This document shows, piece by piece, positions 1 through 6,692 of a DNA stretch of 33,474 nt. The DNA comes from an uncultured Treponema sp. (lineage in GTDB: Bacteria; Spirochaetota; Spirochaetia; Treponematales; Treponemataceae). The position numbers and the translations under genes are program-made. The stretch's first letter is position 1. Every line of letters begins with the position of its first letter. The notes below the pieces were generated by a model. It did not search any database, was not told where the DNA came from, and was given only the letters and a program-made list of their open reading frames with translations. The stretch is from NCBI GenBank assembly GCA_947167345.1, contig CAMVHR010000033.1:1-33474 (forward strand). The letters run 5' to 3'.

Positions 1-765
1 CCAGAAGAGATTCCGCTTGAAATCATATATGAAGATGAAAATGTCTGTGTTGTAAATAAAAAACAGGGAATGGTTACTCATCCTGCATGTGGCAACTGGT
101 CTGGAACGTTGGTAAATGCTTTATTATTTCATTGGAATAGGGAAAAAATTTCAAAAGTGAAAGAAGCTCCTTCTAAAGCTGAGCTTTTAAAAAAGAGACG
201 TCCTGGCATTGTTCATCGCCTAGATAAAGATACTTCTGGCATTATAATTACTGCTAAGAATCGTGATGCAGAAGAATGGCTTGGAAAGCAGTTTAGAAAT
301 CATCATAAGCTTATAAAAGAATATATTGCAATTTGTATGAACAGGCCTCAGCATCAGCATGGTGTCATAAAGACGCAGATTATACGTGATCCTAAAAACA
401 GAAAAATATTTAGGGCTGTAACAGGCACGGATGATGGAAAGTTTGCACAGACTGCATATTATTGCATAGCCTGTTACGGAGAATATTCTTTAATGCGTAT
501 ACGTATTGCGACTGGAAGAACTCATCAAATAAGGGTTCATATGAAGTATTTAAATTGTCCTATATTAGGTGATCCGTTGTATGCAAAAACAGATAAGATC
601 TTCCCATCTGCTACGTTAATGCTTCATTCTAGGCTTCTAAAGATACAGCTTCCTAATGAATTAGTTTATCATACATTTAAAACAAGAACTCCTTTACGAT
701 TTAAAAAGATATTAAAGGAACTTCATACTATGTATCCAAAGATTCTTTTGTCCAGAGACAGGTGA
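1..765 (+). CDS. RluA-family pseudouridine synthase (5' truncated by window)
   Basis: This enzyme converts uridine to pseudouridine in rRNA or tRNA. The frame is open from base 1, so the true start lies before the window. The family motif HRLDKDTSG, which carries the catalytic Asp, is encoded near 211-240. Further on, GRTHQIRVHMKYLNCPILGD is the conserved C-terminal substrate-binding motif of RluA-type enzymes. No S4 domain is visible in the part present, though it could lie upstream. The gene ends in TGA that overlaps the GTG start of a second synthase, so the two are probably co-transcribed. AT-rich codon use matches the other host genes. The RNA target (RluC, RluD or another type) cannot be told from this fragment. 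Confidence 0.93.
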   Translation, partial: PEEIPLEIIYEDENVCVVNKKQGMVTHPACGNWSGTLVNALLFHWNREKISKVKEAPSKAELLKKRRPGIVHRLDKDTSGIIITAKNRDAEEWLGKQFRNHHKLIKEYIAICMNRPQHQHGVIKTQIIRDPKNRKIFRAVTGTDDGKFAQTAYYCIACYGEYSLMRIRIATGRTHQIRVHMKYLNCPILGDPLYAKTDKIFPSATLMLHSRLLKIQLPNELVYHTFKTRTPLRFKKILKELHTMYPKILLSRDR

Positions 766-1526
766 ATTTCTTGATGTTAAAGACTATTACTGTTATACAT
801 GAACCTTCTAATGCTGAGCCATTTGTTGTTTTACATAAACCTAGAGGCTTGCCTAGTGCTCCTTTAAAAGATGGGGATGAAAGCGCATACACTCAGGCTG
901 AATTATTATTCCCGTCATTACGAAATGTTAGTGGAAAAAAGAATGTTGAACATGGACTTGTTCATAGAATTGATACAGAGACCGAAGGTCTTCTTTTGAT
1001 TGCATCTTCTCAGAAATTTTATGATTATATGCAGAATATACAGAAGAAGGGGCTTTTTTTTAAGACTTATAAAGCTGTTTGCGATGTAAAAATCAGAGAG
1101 AAGGAGAAACTTGTTGAAAAAGGTTTTCCTAAAGATTCACACTTTATTGATCTAAATGATTCTGATGTTGATTGTGTTGTAAAATCTTACTTTAGGGCTT
1201 ATGGTCTTGGTAGAAAGCAAGTTCGTCCTGTAATAGATGTGTCTGGACGTGCTGCAATGAAAAAGGCTTCTGCGGATGTTTATGAAACTCATGTAACAGG
1301 GACTTTTGATGTTGACAGAACGGTTTGCAATGTTACTTGCTCAATAACAAAAGGCTACAGGCATCAAGTGCGGTGTCATCTTGCATGGATTGGGCTTCCT
1401 ATAAAAGGTGATCCTATTTATTCAAAACTTTATAATGGGCATGATGAAAGCAGTGATTTTTATTTTACTGCTACAGGATTTGGATTTCCATGCATTGGTG
1501 GAACTGAAGTGAGGTTTTCGCTATAG
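762..1526 (+). CDS. Second RluA-type pseudouridine synthase
   Basis: A 254-residue protein with the motif HGLVHRIDTETEGLLLIAS, in which the Asp of HRIDTETEG is the expected catalytic residue. A C-terminal GYRHQVRCHLAWIGLPIKGD segment also fits the family. It is more divergent than the gene before it, with TETEG in place of DTSG. The GTG start at 762 gives a 4-base GTGA overlap with the upstream stop, typical of coupled translation. ATG at 774 is an alternative start. The RNA target is unknown. It is the last intact host gene before the prophage scar on the left side. Confidence 0.88.
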   Translation: MNFLMLKTITVIHEPSNAEPFVVLHKPRGLPSAPLKDGDESAYTQAELLFPSLRNVSGKKNVEHGLVHRIDTETEGLLLIASSQKFYDYMQNIQKKGLFFKTYKAVCDVKIREKEKLVEKGFPKDSHFIDLNDSDVDCVVKSYFRAYGLGRKQVRPVIDVSGRAAMKKASADVYETHVTGTFDVDRTVCNVTCSITKGYRHQVRCHLAWIGLPIKGDPIYSKLYNGHDESSDFYFTATGFGFPCIGGTEVRFSL

Positions 1527-1581
1527 GTAATGTAATAATCTAGGTTTTAGTAAACATTCATAAGGCAAAGGGGATCAAGCC

Positions 1582-1595
1582 GAGACTTAAGTCTC
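1582..1595. repeat. 14-bp perfect palindrome at the TnpA remnant end
   Basis: GAGACTTAAGTCTC is a perfect palindrome overlapping the stop codon of the TnpA remnant. IS200/IS605 elements carry subterminal imperfect hairpins that TnpA recognises, so this may be what is left of an element end. It could also be chance or a later rearrangement. Confidence 0.45.
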
Positions 1596-1740
1596 ACGCT
1601 TTATAGTTGCTTCATTCAAGCCTACTGTACTTACATAATAGCCTTCCGACCAGAAATGGTGGTTTCCAAACTTATATTTCAAGTTCGCATGTTTATCCGC
1701 AATTTGTGCGGCTCAAAAATCAGGCTATTATTACAAGTTT
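1587..1740 (-). pseudogene. IS200/IS605-family TnpA transposase remnant
   Basis: On the minus strand the DNA encodes DKHANLKYKFGNHHFWSE followed by GYYVSTVGLNEATIKRET and a stop. This is the C-terminal part of the small HUH/Y1 transposase of IS200-like elements, including the helix that carries the catalytic Tyr. Another short frame upstream (SLIFE) appears to continue the homology, which implies a frameshift. The N-terminal half with the HUH motif is absent. Intact TnpA is about 130-155 residues, so this is a dead fragment. It lies at the left edge of the phage sequence and may mark the event that removed the phage early region. Confidence 0.8.
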
Positions 1741-1822
1741 TTTTATAAGGGCTTCCTGAAGGGCTTGGCTGAAATTGACAGATGCCTAGAAAACCATTAA
1801 AATAAAGATTGTCTCCTGATTG

Positions 1823-1860
1823 GGAGTTGTTAAGGATTTCTTGGCAACTCCTTATTTTAT
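1823..1860 (+). terminator. Hairpin with T-rich tail
   Basis: GGAGTTG (1823-1829) pairs with CAACTCC (1845-1851) around a 15-base loop and is followed by TTATTTTAT. It resembles a rightward intrinsic terminator, but the loop is long and the T tract is broken. It lies between the IS200 remnant and the first phage-like bases, so it could instead be part of the lost IS end. Confidence 0.4.
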
Positions 1861-1950
1861 GCCCCGTAAAAAGCAAAAGTGCGTGGCAATGTAAAGCCTG
1901 AGGAAAAGAATCCTGCGGATGCTGTCCTGCGGATCATGGGCAACGGGTAA
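1859..1950 (+). other. Possible small-terminase remnant before terL
   Basis: ATG at 1859 starts a short frame (MPRKKQKCVAM, then stop). Another frame from GTG at 1879 gives 23 residues (RGNVKPEEKNPADAVLRIM and flanks) and ends in TAA directly before the terL ATG. The basic MPRKK start and position fit a broken small terminase subunit, but the fragments are too short for homology to be judged. No intact small terminase gene exists in the window. This is the first sequence with the phage-like base composition. Confidence 0.3.
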
Positions 1951-3621
1951 ATGGACTATGAATATAACCAGTATGCCGATGATGTTGCTGGCGGACGGAT
2001 TACAGTCTGCCGTACTGTAAAGCTGGCGGTAAAAAGGCACCTGAATGACCTCAAAAGACAGGAAGACTCCTTTCCGTACATATTTAAGGACGATTATGCG
2101 CAGCGGGCAATAGACTTTTTCTGTGAGCAGGTGCATACGAAAGGTGCGCTTGCAAGGCAGAAACTGCATCCTGAGCCGTGGCAGCAGTTCATCATAGCCA
2201 TGATTTACGGATGGCGGCGCAAGGACAACGGCAAAAGGCGGTTCCGCAGGGTCTACCTGCAGGTGGCGAGGAAGAACGGCAAGACTTTCTTTGCATCGGG
2301 TGTGGGGCTTTATGACCTTGTGTCGGAGCCTGGTGCGGAAGTGTATTCCGGGGCAACCAAGAGGGACCAGGCAAAGATTGCTTTTACCAACGCAAAGAAT
2401 ACCGTCCGTTATTCGTCCGTGCTGTCACAGTTCATAAAGGTTCATGCCCAGAGCCTGACGTGCGGTGACGGGAAGTTTGAGGCTCTCAGCTCCGACAGCA
2501 AGATGCAGGACGGTCTCAATCCCTCATGCGCAATCATTGACGAATATCACGCCCATAAGTCTGACGAGCTTCTGAACGTAATAGAATCGGGCATGGGCGC
2601 AAGGCAGCAGCCGCTTACATTCATAATAACTACCGCAGGTCATGAGCTTTCAAATCCTTGTCATGAGGAATACGAGCGTGTCTGTAAGATGCTGGAAGGA
2701 GCGAAAGGCTATGAGAATGACAGCTATTTTGCCATGATTTACGAGCTTGACAAGGGTGATGATCCTTCCAATGAGCACAACTGGATAAAGGCAAATCCCA
2801 ACCTTGACGTTTCCGGGGCAATAAGTACGGACGACCTTCGCAAGGCCCTAATGAATGCAAGGCAGAAAAGCACGGGCATGGCGGAATTCCTCACCAAAAG
2901 GATGGACGTATGGATCAACAATGCCGAATGCTGGATTGACGACATGCACTGGAGCAGGTGCGTGAAGAGGTTCAGCGAGAAGAACCTTACGGGGCTAAAG
3001 TGCTTTGGTGCCCTTGACCTGTCAAAAACCACCGACTTTACGGCATATACTCTCTATTTTCTGCTGCCGGACGGCAGAAAGTATGCGAAGCACCGTTTTT
3101 ACATTCCGAAAGACATGATTGAGGTTAGGATGCGCACTGATACATATCTTATTGAAAAATGGGTGAAGGGCGGTTACATAACGGCGACACCAGGCGAGAC
3201 GGTTGATTACAGCTTCATGTTCGAGGACATCAGGAAGGACGCACAGGTCTATGACATTGAGGAAATCGCATACGACCGCAACCTTTCAAGCCTTATAATC
3301 GCACCTCTCGCGGACAGCTTCAACATGGTGGAGTTCAACCAGGGCATAGCGTACATGAGTGAGCCTAGCAAGGCATGGGAAAAGGCTGTGTCTGAAAGAA
3401 AAATAATTGACAACAATCCCGTCATGCGCTGGATGGTCAGCTGTGCGACGATAAGGACAGACCCGAACGACAACATAAAGGTTGTAAAGCCTCAGTTCAC
3501 GAAGAGCAGCAAGCGAATTGACGGAGTCATTACCAGCATAATGGCAAACAACCGCCTTGACGTGTACTATGCAGCTGATGCGGCCGAAAAGTCCATGGAC
3601 GTAAGCAGGATGATTTACTGA
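1951..3621 (+). CDS. terL: Terminase large subunit
   Basis: The ATPase/nuclease motor that cuts and packages phage DNA through the portal. The 556-residue length is usual for the Terminase_1 family. The Walker A-type motif ARKNGKT is at residues 106-112 and the Walker B IIDEY, with Asp-Glu at 197-198, follows. A conserved acidic strand ALDLSKTTDFTAY later in the protein fits the RNase H-like nuclease. ATG 1951 comes directly after an in-frame TAA, so no longer version exists. Only a weak GGG-rich ribosome site precedes it. A terminator-like hairpin follows the stop at once. Small-subunit partner: only possible scraps upstream. Confidence 0.95.
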   Translation: MDYEYNQYADDVAGGRITVCRTVKLAVKRHLNDLKRQEDSFPYIFKDDYAQRAIDFFCEQVHTKGALARQKLHPEPWQQFIIAMIYGWRRKDNGKRRFRRVYLQVARKNGKTFFASGVGLYDLVSEPGAEVYSGATKRDQAKIAFTNAKNTVRYSSVLSQFIKVHAQSLTCGDGKFEALSSDSKMQDGLNPSCAIIDEYHAHKSDELLNVIESGMGARQQPLTFIITTAGHELSNPCHEEYERVCKMLEGAKGYENDSYFAMIYELDKGDDPSNEHNWIKANPNLDVSGAISTDDLRKALMNARQKSTGMAEFLTKRMDVWINNAECWIDDMHWSRCVKRFSEKNLTGLKCFGALDLSKTTDFTAYTLYFLLPDGRKYAKHRFYIPKDMIEVRMRTDTYLIEKWVKGGYITATPGETVDYSFMFEDIRKDAQVYDIEEIAYDRNLSSLIIAPLADSFNMVEFNQGIAYMSEPSKAWEKAVSERKIIDNNPVMRWMVSCATIRTDPNDNIKVVKPQFTKSSKRIDGVITSIMANNRLDVYYAADAAEKSMDVSRMIY

Positions 3622-3647
3622 CGCTCTGCTAATGCAGGGCGTTTTTT
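3622..3647 (+). terminator. Intrinsic terminator between terL and portal
   Basis: CGCTCTGC (3622-3629) pairs with GCAGGGCG (3634-3641), including one T-G wobble, around the loop TAAT. Six T residues follow. This is a textbook rightward terminator one base after the terL stop. It is unexpected inside a head operon and implies a separate promoter, or anti-termination, for portal and the genes beyond. Confidence 0.75.
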
Positions 3648-3670
3648 CATGCCCGAATGACTGTATTTTT

Positions 3671-4957
3671 ATGAAGCTGTTTGGACTTGAAATCAGAAGG
3701 GCACCGAAGAAAGTGCCACTTTCTCAATATACTGGAAACTGGACTGGGGCATTCCGCTATCATACGGACATGACTGTAGCTGAACTGCTGGAAAACGCAA
3801 CCGTAAATGCCTGTGTCGGTGTTATTTCCGATGCAGTGGCATCACTTCCTGTCGGTGTGTACAGGAGAGTTTCGGACGGAGGAAGAAAACTGGAGTCAAA
3901 GGCTCCTCTTTACCGTCTGCTGAAAATACGGCCAAACCTTAACCAGCATACATTCGTACTGTTAAAGCAGATCATGATGCATCTTCTGCTCAGGGGAAAT
4001 GCCTTTATCTTCAAGGAATGGGAAGGAACTGAGCTTACAGGGCTTTCCGCACTCAATCCTGAAGCAATGGAAATCCGCAAGATGGAAGGCAGAAACGAAT
4101 ACTACTACCGCTATCATCTTGACGGCTCTGTCTATGACCTTACCAGAGACAGCATACTTCACATTCCTGCAATGGTGTGGCGTGGGGTATGGGGGCTTTC
4201 TCCTATTGAATATGCAAACAAGGCAGCCCATCTTGGCAACAGGATGGATGATTACGCAGAGCATGTGTTTGACGGTGGAATTCACTCAAAGCTGAAAGTC
4301 ACGGTTCCAATGTCTGAGAAGAATTTTTCAGAAGATGATGCAAAGAAGCTGAAAGAGCGTCTTGCGAGTGCTTACGGCGGAGTAGAGAATGCAAAGTATC
4401 CTTTCATACTCACGCAGGGAATGCAGGCGGAATCGCTGAATCTTCCGGGGAACTCTGACAGCCAGCTTGTAGAGAACCGCAGTTATTCTGCAAAAGAAGT
4501 GGCTAAGATATTCCGTGTTCCGCTCTCAAAACTTGGTGAGGCAGACGCAAAGTACAATAACAATGAGCAGCAGGAAAGAAACTTTTTGCAGAGCACCCTT
4601 AATCCATGGTTAAGGCTTCTGGAGCAGTATTTCTGTGATTTACTGCCTGTATATGACCGTGAGGACTGCTACGTAGAGTTTGACAGAAACGCCATGCTGC
4701 AGGCGGACAGCTCAATAAGGATAGAAAACTACCAGAAGCAGCTTCTGCACGGAATGCTCACTCTTAACGACATCAACAGGATGGAAAACCGCCCTCTTAT
4801 TGACCCTAAGATTGGCGATGTCCGCTTTATGCCTGTAAATGAGGCTCCTGTAACTCCTGAGTATGTGGCTGCATACATGGCAAATCAGAAAGCCATGCTG
4901 AAAGCTCAGGAAGAAGGTTCTGACGGTAAAAAAAAAGAGAACTCGGGCAGTCTGTAG
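3671..4957 (+). CDS. Portal protein (HK97 family)
   Basis: Forms the dodecameric ring at the capsid vertex through which DNA passes. The protein is 428 residues and matches the HK97-type portal pattern, for example PLYRLLKIRPN, LLRGNAFIFKEW and ILHIPAM. The C-terminal half contains the usual VPLSKLGEADAKYNNNEQQ segment. An earlier ATG at 3632 lies inside the terminator hairpin, so ATG 3671 (MKLFGLEIRRAPKK) is preferred, although neither has a good ribosome site. The end encodes DGKKKENSGSL. The lysine codons are an unbroken A9 run, from which a -1 shift enters an open frame of 165 more residues. Confidence 0.93.
   Translation: MKLFGLEIRRAPKKVPLSQYTGNWTGAFRYHTDMTVAELLENATVNACVGVISDAVASLPVGVYRRVSDGGRKLESKAPLYRLLKIRPNLNQHTFVLLKQIMMHLLLRGNAFIFKEWEGTELTGLSALNPEAMEIRKMEGRNEYYYRYHLDGSVYDLTRDSILHIPAMVWRGVWGLSPIEYANKAAHLGNRMDDYAEHVFDGGIHSKLKVTVPMSEKNFSEDDAKKLKERLASAYGGVENAKYPFILTQGMQAESLNLPGNSDSQLVENRSYSAKEVAKIFRVPLSKLGEADAKYNNNEQQERNFLQSTLNPWLRLLEQYFCDLLPVYDREDCYVEFDRNAMLQADSSIRIENYQKQLLHGMLTLNDINRMENRPLIDPKIGDVRFMPVNEAPVTPEYVAAYMANQKAMLKAQEEGSDGKKKENSGSL
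4928..4936 (+). other. A9 slippery run, candidate -1 frameshift site
   Basis: Nine A residues encode Lys-Lys-Lys in the portal frame (GGT AAA AAA AAA GAG). Slipping back one base gives AGA GAA CTC and continues in frame 1 to 5433 without a stop. The frame -1 ORF opens only at 4930, just after a TAA, and has no ATG, GTG or TTG until 5134. Long A runs support both ribosomal and polymerase slippage. A real single-base indel or a sequencing error would look the same. Confidence 0.6.
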
Positions 4958-5433
4958 CCGATTTTTTAACAGAATTCCGCGACTTTGACGAATCTGAGCA
5001 TCCTCGTGATGAACATGGGCGTTTTGTCTGCAAAGGAGGTGGCTCTGCCGGCATTCTAAGGGAAAAGTCTGTTAAAATCCTCAAAAGTAAAATAGGTAAT
5101 TATACAAATCTAAAATATGATGTTGACGCACATTTGAACGGTCGGAGCATTAAAAAACTAACCAGTGACAAAGCTTTGAAAAAATCGCTTGACAATGGGT
5201 TTACAAAATCCAATCATTTTGAGGCAGCCGCAAGAGTATTTGCCTTGTATAAAAAGGCGACAAAAATGAAGCCTGAAAAGGACAGAAATTCAGACCCAAA
5301 CATATTGTCCGTAAAAAGATTTTATACAGATTTTAAATTGAAAAGCGGAAAACAGGCAACAGTAAAGATTACTGTAAAAGAAACCAAGCAGAATGGGCAC
5401 ACAATTTATTCTGTTGAACTTCTGAAAAAATAA
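4930..5433 (+). CDS. Frame -1 portal extension with LPD3/PBECR-like nuclease domain
   Basis: Read after a -1 shift at the portal A9 run, this adds 165 residues to make a fusion of about 587. It begins with a linker FDESEHPRDEHGRFVCKGGG, a sequence type often seen in phage head proteins before a variable toxin-like domain. The C-terminal part (NGRSIKKL, SNHFEAAARVFALYK, VKRFYTDFKL, VKITVKETK, YSVELLKK) resembles the LPD3/PBECR group of barnase/colicin E5-like RNase folds. That is a family-level judgement by eye. From about 5050 the DNA becomes markedly more AT-rich than the portal gene, which suggests a swapped-in domain. If translated alone the only start is TTG 5134, without a ribosome site. 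A broken gene remains possible. Confidence 0.6.
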   Translation, partial: KKRELGQSVADFLTEFRDFDESEHPRDEHGRFVCKGGGSAGILREKSVKILKSKIGNYTNLKYDVDAHLNGRSIKKLTSDKALKKSLDNGFTKSNHFEAAARVFALYKKATKMKPEKDRNSDPNILSVKRFYTDFKLKSGKQATVKITVKETKQNGHTIYSVELLKK

Positions 5434-5437
5434 AAAT

Positions 5438-5455
5438 CCCGCTTTTTCAAGCGGG
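5438..5455 (-). terminator. Leftward terminator of the yjcQ-like transcript
   Basis: CCCGCTT (5438-5444) pairs with AAGCGGG (5449-5455). On the minus strand the hairpin is followed by a T-rich run (complement of 5425-5437). It would end the antisense yjcQ-like transcript. In the plus direction it has no T tract but could still slow polymerase after the portal extension. Confidence 0.65.
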
Positions 5456-5510
5456 GACGAACACCAACCATAAAGGAACTCATTACGGCATTCTGGTCTT
5501 GCCATTGCTG

Positions 5511-5581
5511 GTTTAGACGTGCACGGACTGAAATCCAGTAACCGTGCCCTCGCCTCGTCTAGCCAACGTGGGTTAAACGAG
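5511..5581. other. Strongly structured non-coding element with two alternative folds
   Basis: Fold 1: TAGACG (5514-5519) with CGTCTA (5556-5561), then GCACGG (5521-5526) with CCGTGC (5542-5547), then ACTG with CAGT inside. Fold 2: the arm from 5554 (CTCGTCTAGCC) pairs in 10 of 11 positions with 5571-5581, ending in ACGAG. Fold 2 uses the same CGTCTA bases as fold 1, so the two exclude each other. The element lies in the 183-base gap between the portal extension and the yjcQ-like gene and would be the 3' UTR of the latter. No known RNA family is recognised. Confidence 0.55.
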
Positions 5582-5616
5582 AGTGATTGTAGTATAAATC
5601 ATGCTTTTCAGAATTG

Positions 5617-6012
5617 TCAAGATTTTATAAATCCAGTTACGTCTTTGAGGTTCTTTACGGTCTGCAGGACCTTCATGATGGCGGTGTTTTCTGCCTGGAA
5701 TCTGATTCCCTGTACCGTGATGGACGGATTTTCAATCTTTATACCGAACCTCTCGTATTGTTCCCTATCTTCAAACGGATCTTCTGCATCCGGTTCCCCA
5801 TAATCAGAAACCTTTATTCCTGTGACGAATCCTTCCCGAATCATCATGTCCAGAATTCGGGCAAACCTGTTCCGACTAATGCCAAAATGTTCAGCAGTGA
5901 AGTTTTCCCTGTCAAAAATGTCAGAATCAAGGCTCTTTTCAATGTAGTGCAAAATCCGGCACATTACGCTGAATGTGGTTTTCATGATTAAATCATCGGT
6001 TTTATCCTTCAT
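5617..6012 (-). CDS. YjcQ-family winged-helix phage protein
   Basis: A 131-residue protein of the YjcQ type, small phage proteins with a winged-helix fold and unproven function. The middle segment (ENFTAEHFGISRNRFARILD, then REGFVTGI) and the C-terminal VQGIRFQAENTAIMKVLQTV followed by a K-rich helix fit the family. ATG 6012 is taken as the start; ATG 5985 (MKTTFSVMCRIL) is possible. A longer TTG start at 6051 would lie inside the repeat array and is not favoured. The gene runs against all its neighbours, with its own terminator downstream, so it behaves as an inserted moron. The inverted repeat and 23-bp array directly upstream suggest it may regulate itself and the divergent lysis operon. 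Confidence 0.75.
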   Translation of the reverse strand: MKDKTDDLIMKTTFSVMCRILHYIEKSLDSDIFDRENFTAEHFGISRNRFARILDMMIREGFVTGIKVSDYGEPDAEDPFEDREQYERFGIKIENPSITVQGIRFQAENTAIMKVLQTVKNLKDVTGFIKS

Positions 6013-6147
6013 GCAAATACAGTCACAACTTATTAAGAAGTTGTGACGCAATTACTTAAGAAGTTGTGACGCAATTACTTAAGAAGTTGTGTCGTGATTA
6101 CTTAAGAAGTTGCGTCGCAAACTTTAAAGCAAAAGTGACTGTATTGC
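6013..6147. promoter_or_regulatory. Divergent control region with nested inverted repeats
   Basis: GCAAATACAGTCAC (6013-6026) is mirrored by GTGACTGTATTGC (6135-6147), so the pair frames the whole repeat array. Inside, GTCACAACTT (6022-6031) and AAGTTGTGAC (6038-6047) form a perfect 10-bp operator-like palindrome overlapping the first repeat. On the minus strand TTGTGA, 16 bases, GATAAA is a possible promoter for the yjcQ-like gene, overlapping this palindrome. I see no convincing plus-strand promoter hexamers. Binding of a dimeric regulator is inferred. Confidence 0.55.
6033..6124 (+). repeat. Four tandem 23-bp repeats (iteron-like)
   Basis: Copies lie at 6033-6055, 6056-6078, 6079-6101 and 6102-6124. 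The first two are identical, the third differs at a few positions and the fourth is more diverged. Each begins TTAAGAAGTTG and contains the half-site TTGTGAC or a variant. There are no spacers. The period is close to two helical turns, so bound proteins would line up on one face of the DNA. The array is between divergent genes, with no replication gene nearby. Confidence 0.9.
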
Positions 6148-6157
6148 AGGGGCGGCT

Positions 6158-6409
6158 ATGAATGATGAAATAAACCTGACAAAGACTATCATGGACATTT
6201 ACGAAAAAGTTACTTCCATACAAAAGGACACCCAGCACCTTACAAAAAGGGCAGACGTTACTGACTCCGCCATAAAGGAGCTTGAAAAGCGGCTTGACAA
6301 GGTTGAAGCCGGTGGAGCAAAGGAAAAGGCAGAGATGTTTGACTATGTTGTCAAAGGCATAGTGACCGTAGCAATCAGCTTTGCGGCCGTAAGGCTTGGA
6401 CTTAAGTGA
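6158..6409 (+). CDS. XhlA-like small membrane protein of the lysis cassette
   Basis: An 83-residue protein with an N-terminal amphipathic, coiled-coil-like stretch (IMDIYEKVTSIQKDTQHLTK to EKRLDKVEAG) and one C-terminal hydrophobic helix (VVKGIVTVAISFAAVRLGL). This is the layout of XhlA-type proteins, which assist holin and endolysin at the membrane. ATG 6158 follows a GGGGCGG ribosome site. It is the first gene after the repeat array, directly upstream of the holin. The assignment rests on architecture and position rather than a diagnostic motif. Confidence 0.6.
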   Translation: MNDEINLTKTIMDIYEKVTSIQKDTQHLTKRADVTDSAIKELEKRLDKVEAGGAKEKAEMFDYVVKGIVTVAISFAAVRLGLK

Positions 6410-6416
6410 GGTGCAG

Positions 6417-6692
6417 ATGGATTGGGATTATGTCGGAAAGATAGCCGTTTTTACAGTAGGAGTTACACAGCTGATCAAGAAGTTCGTGCAGCCCAAAAGC
6501 GACAGGATTAAGGTTTTGATCACCGTGCTTTCTGGAGCTGCTGGCGGACTGCTACTGTATTACCTGCCACAGCAGGTTTTCCTGACGGTAGTAGGTGTAT
6601 CGGTGGGAGTGCTTTTCTATGACGGAATACTGAAAGCCGTTGAAAAGCGTATTTCGGAACTGGGAATTGCTTCAAAAAAGGAGGATATATGA
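6417..6692 (+). CDS. Putative holin
   Basis: A 91-residue protein with two or three hydrophobic segments: KIAVFTVGVTQLI near the start, then VLITVLSGAAGGLLLYYLP and VFLTVVGVSVGVLFYDGI. The tail is charged (KAVEKRISELGIASKKEDI). Holins of this size let the endolysin or its signal out of the cytoplasm. ATG 6417 has GAGG about 6 bases upstream and is preferred over the TTG at 6396. The end overlaps the start of the next gene by 4 bases. No specific holin family is recognised, so the call rests on topology and context. Confidence 0.65.
   Translation: MDWDYVGKIAVFTVGVTQLIKKFVQPKSDRIKVLITVLSGAAGGLLLYYLPQQVFLTVVGVSVGVLFYDGILKAVEKRISELGIASKKEDI

Noticed and set aside
1679..2169. Two minus-strand ORFs (65 and 105 residues)
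   Set aside because: The first is a shifted frame over the TnpA remnant and the second is antisense to terL; no ribosome sites or protein-like features.
3999..4295. 98-residue ORF inside portal gene
   Set aside because: Out-of-frame shadow without ribosome site; portal frame is clearly coding.
5519..5991. Plus-strand ORFs of 94 and 125 residues
   Set aside because: They lie opposite the yjcQ-like gene or over the hairpin element and show no ribosome site or domain.
6033..6124. CRISPR array
   Set aside because: The 23-bp units are contiguous without spacers and no cas gene is in the window.
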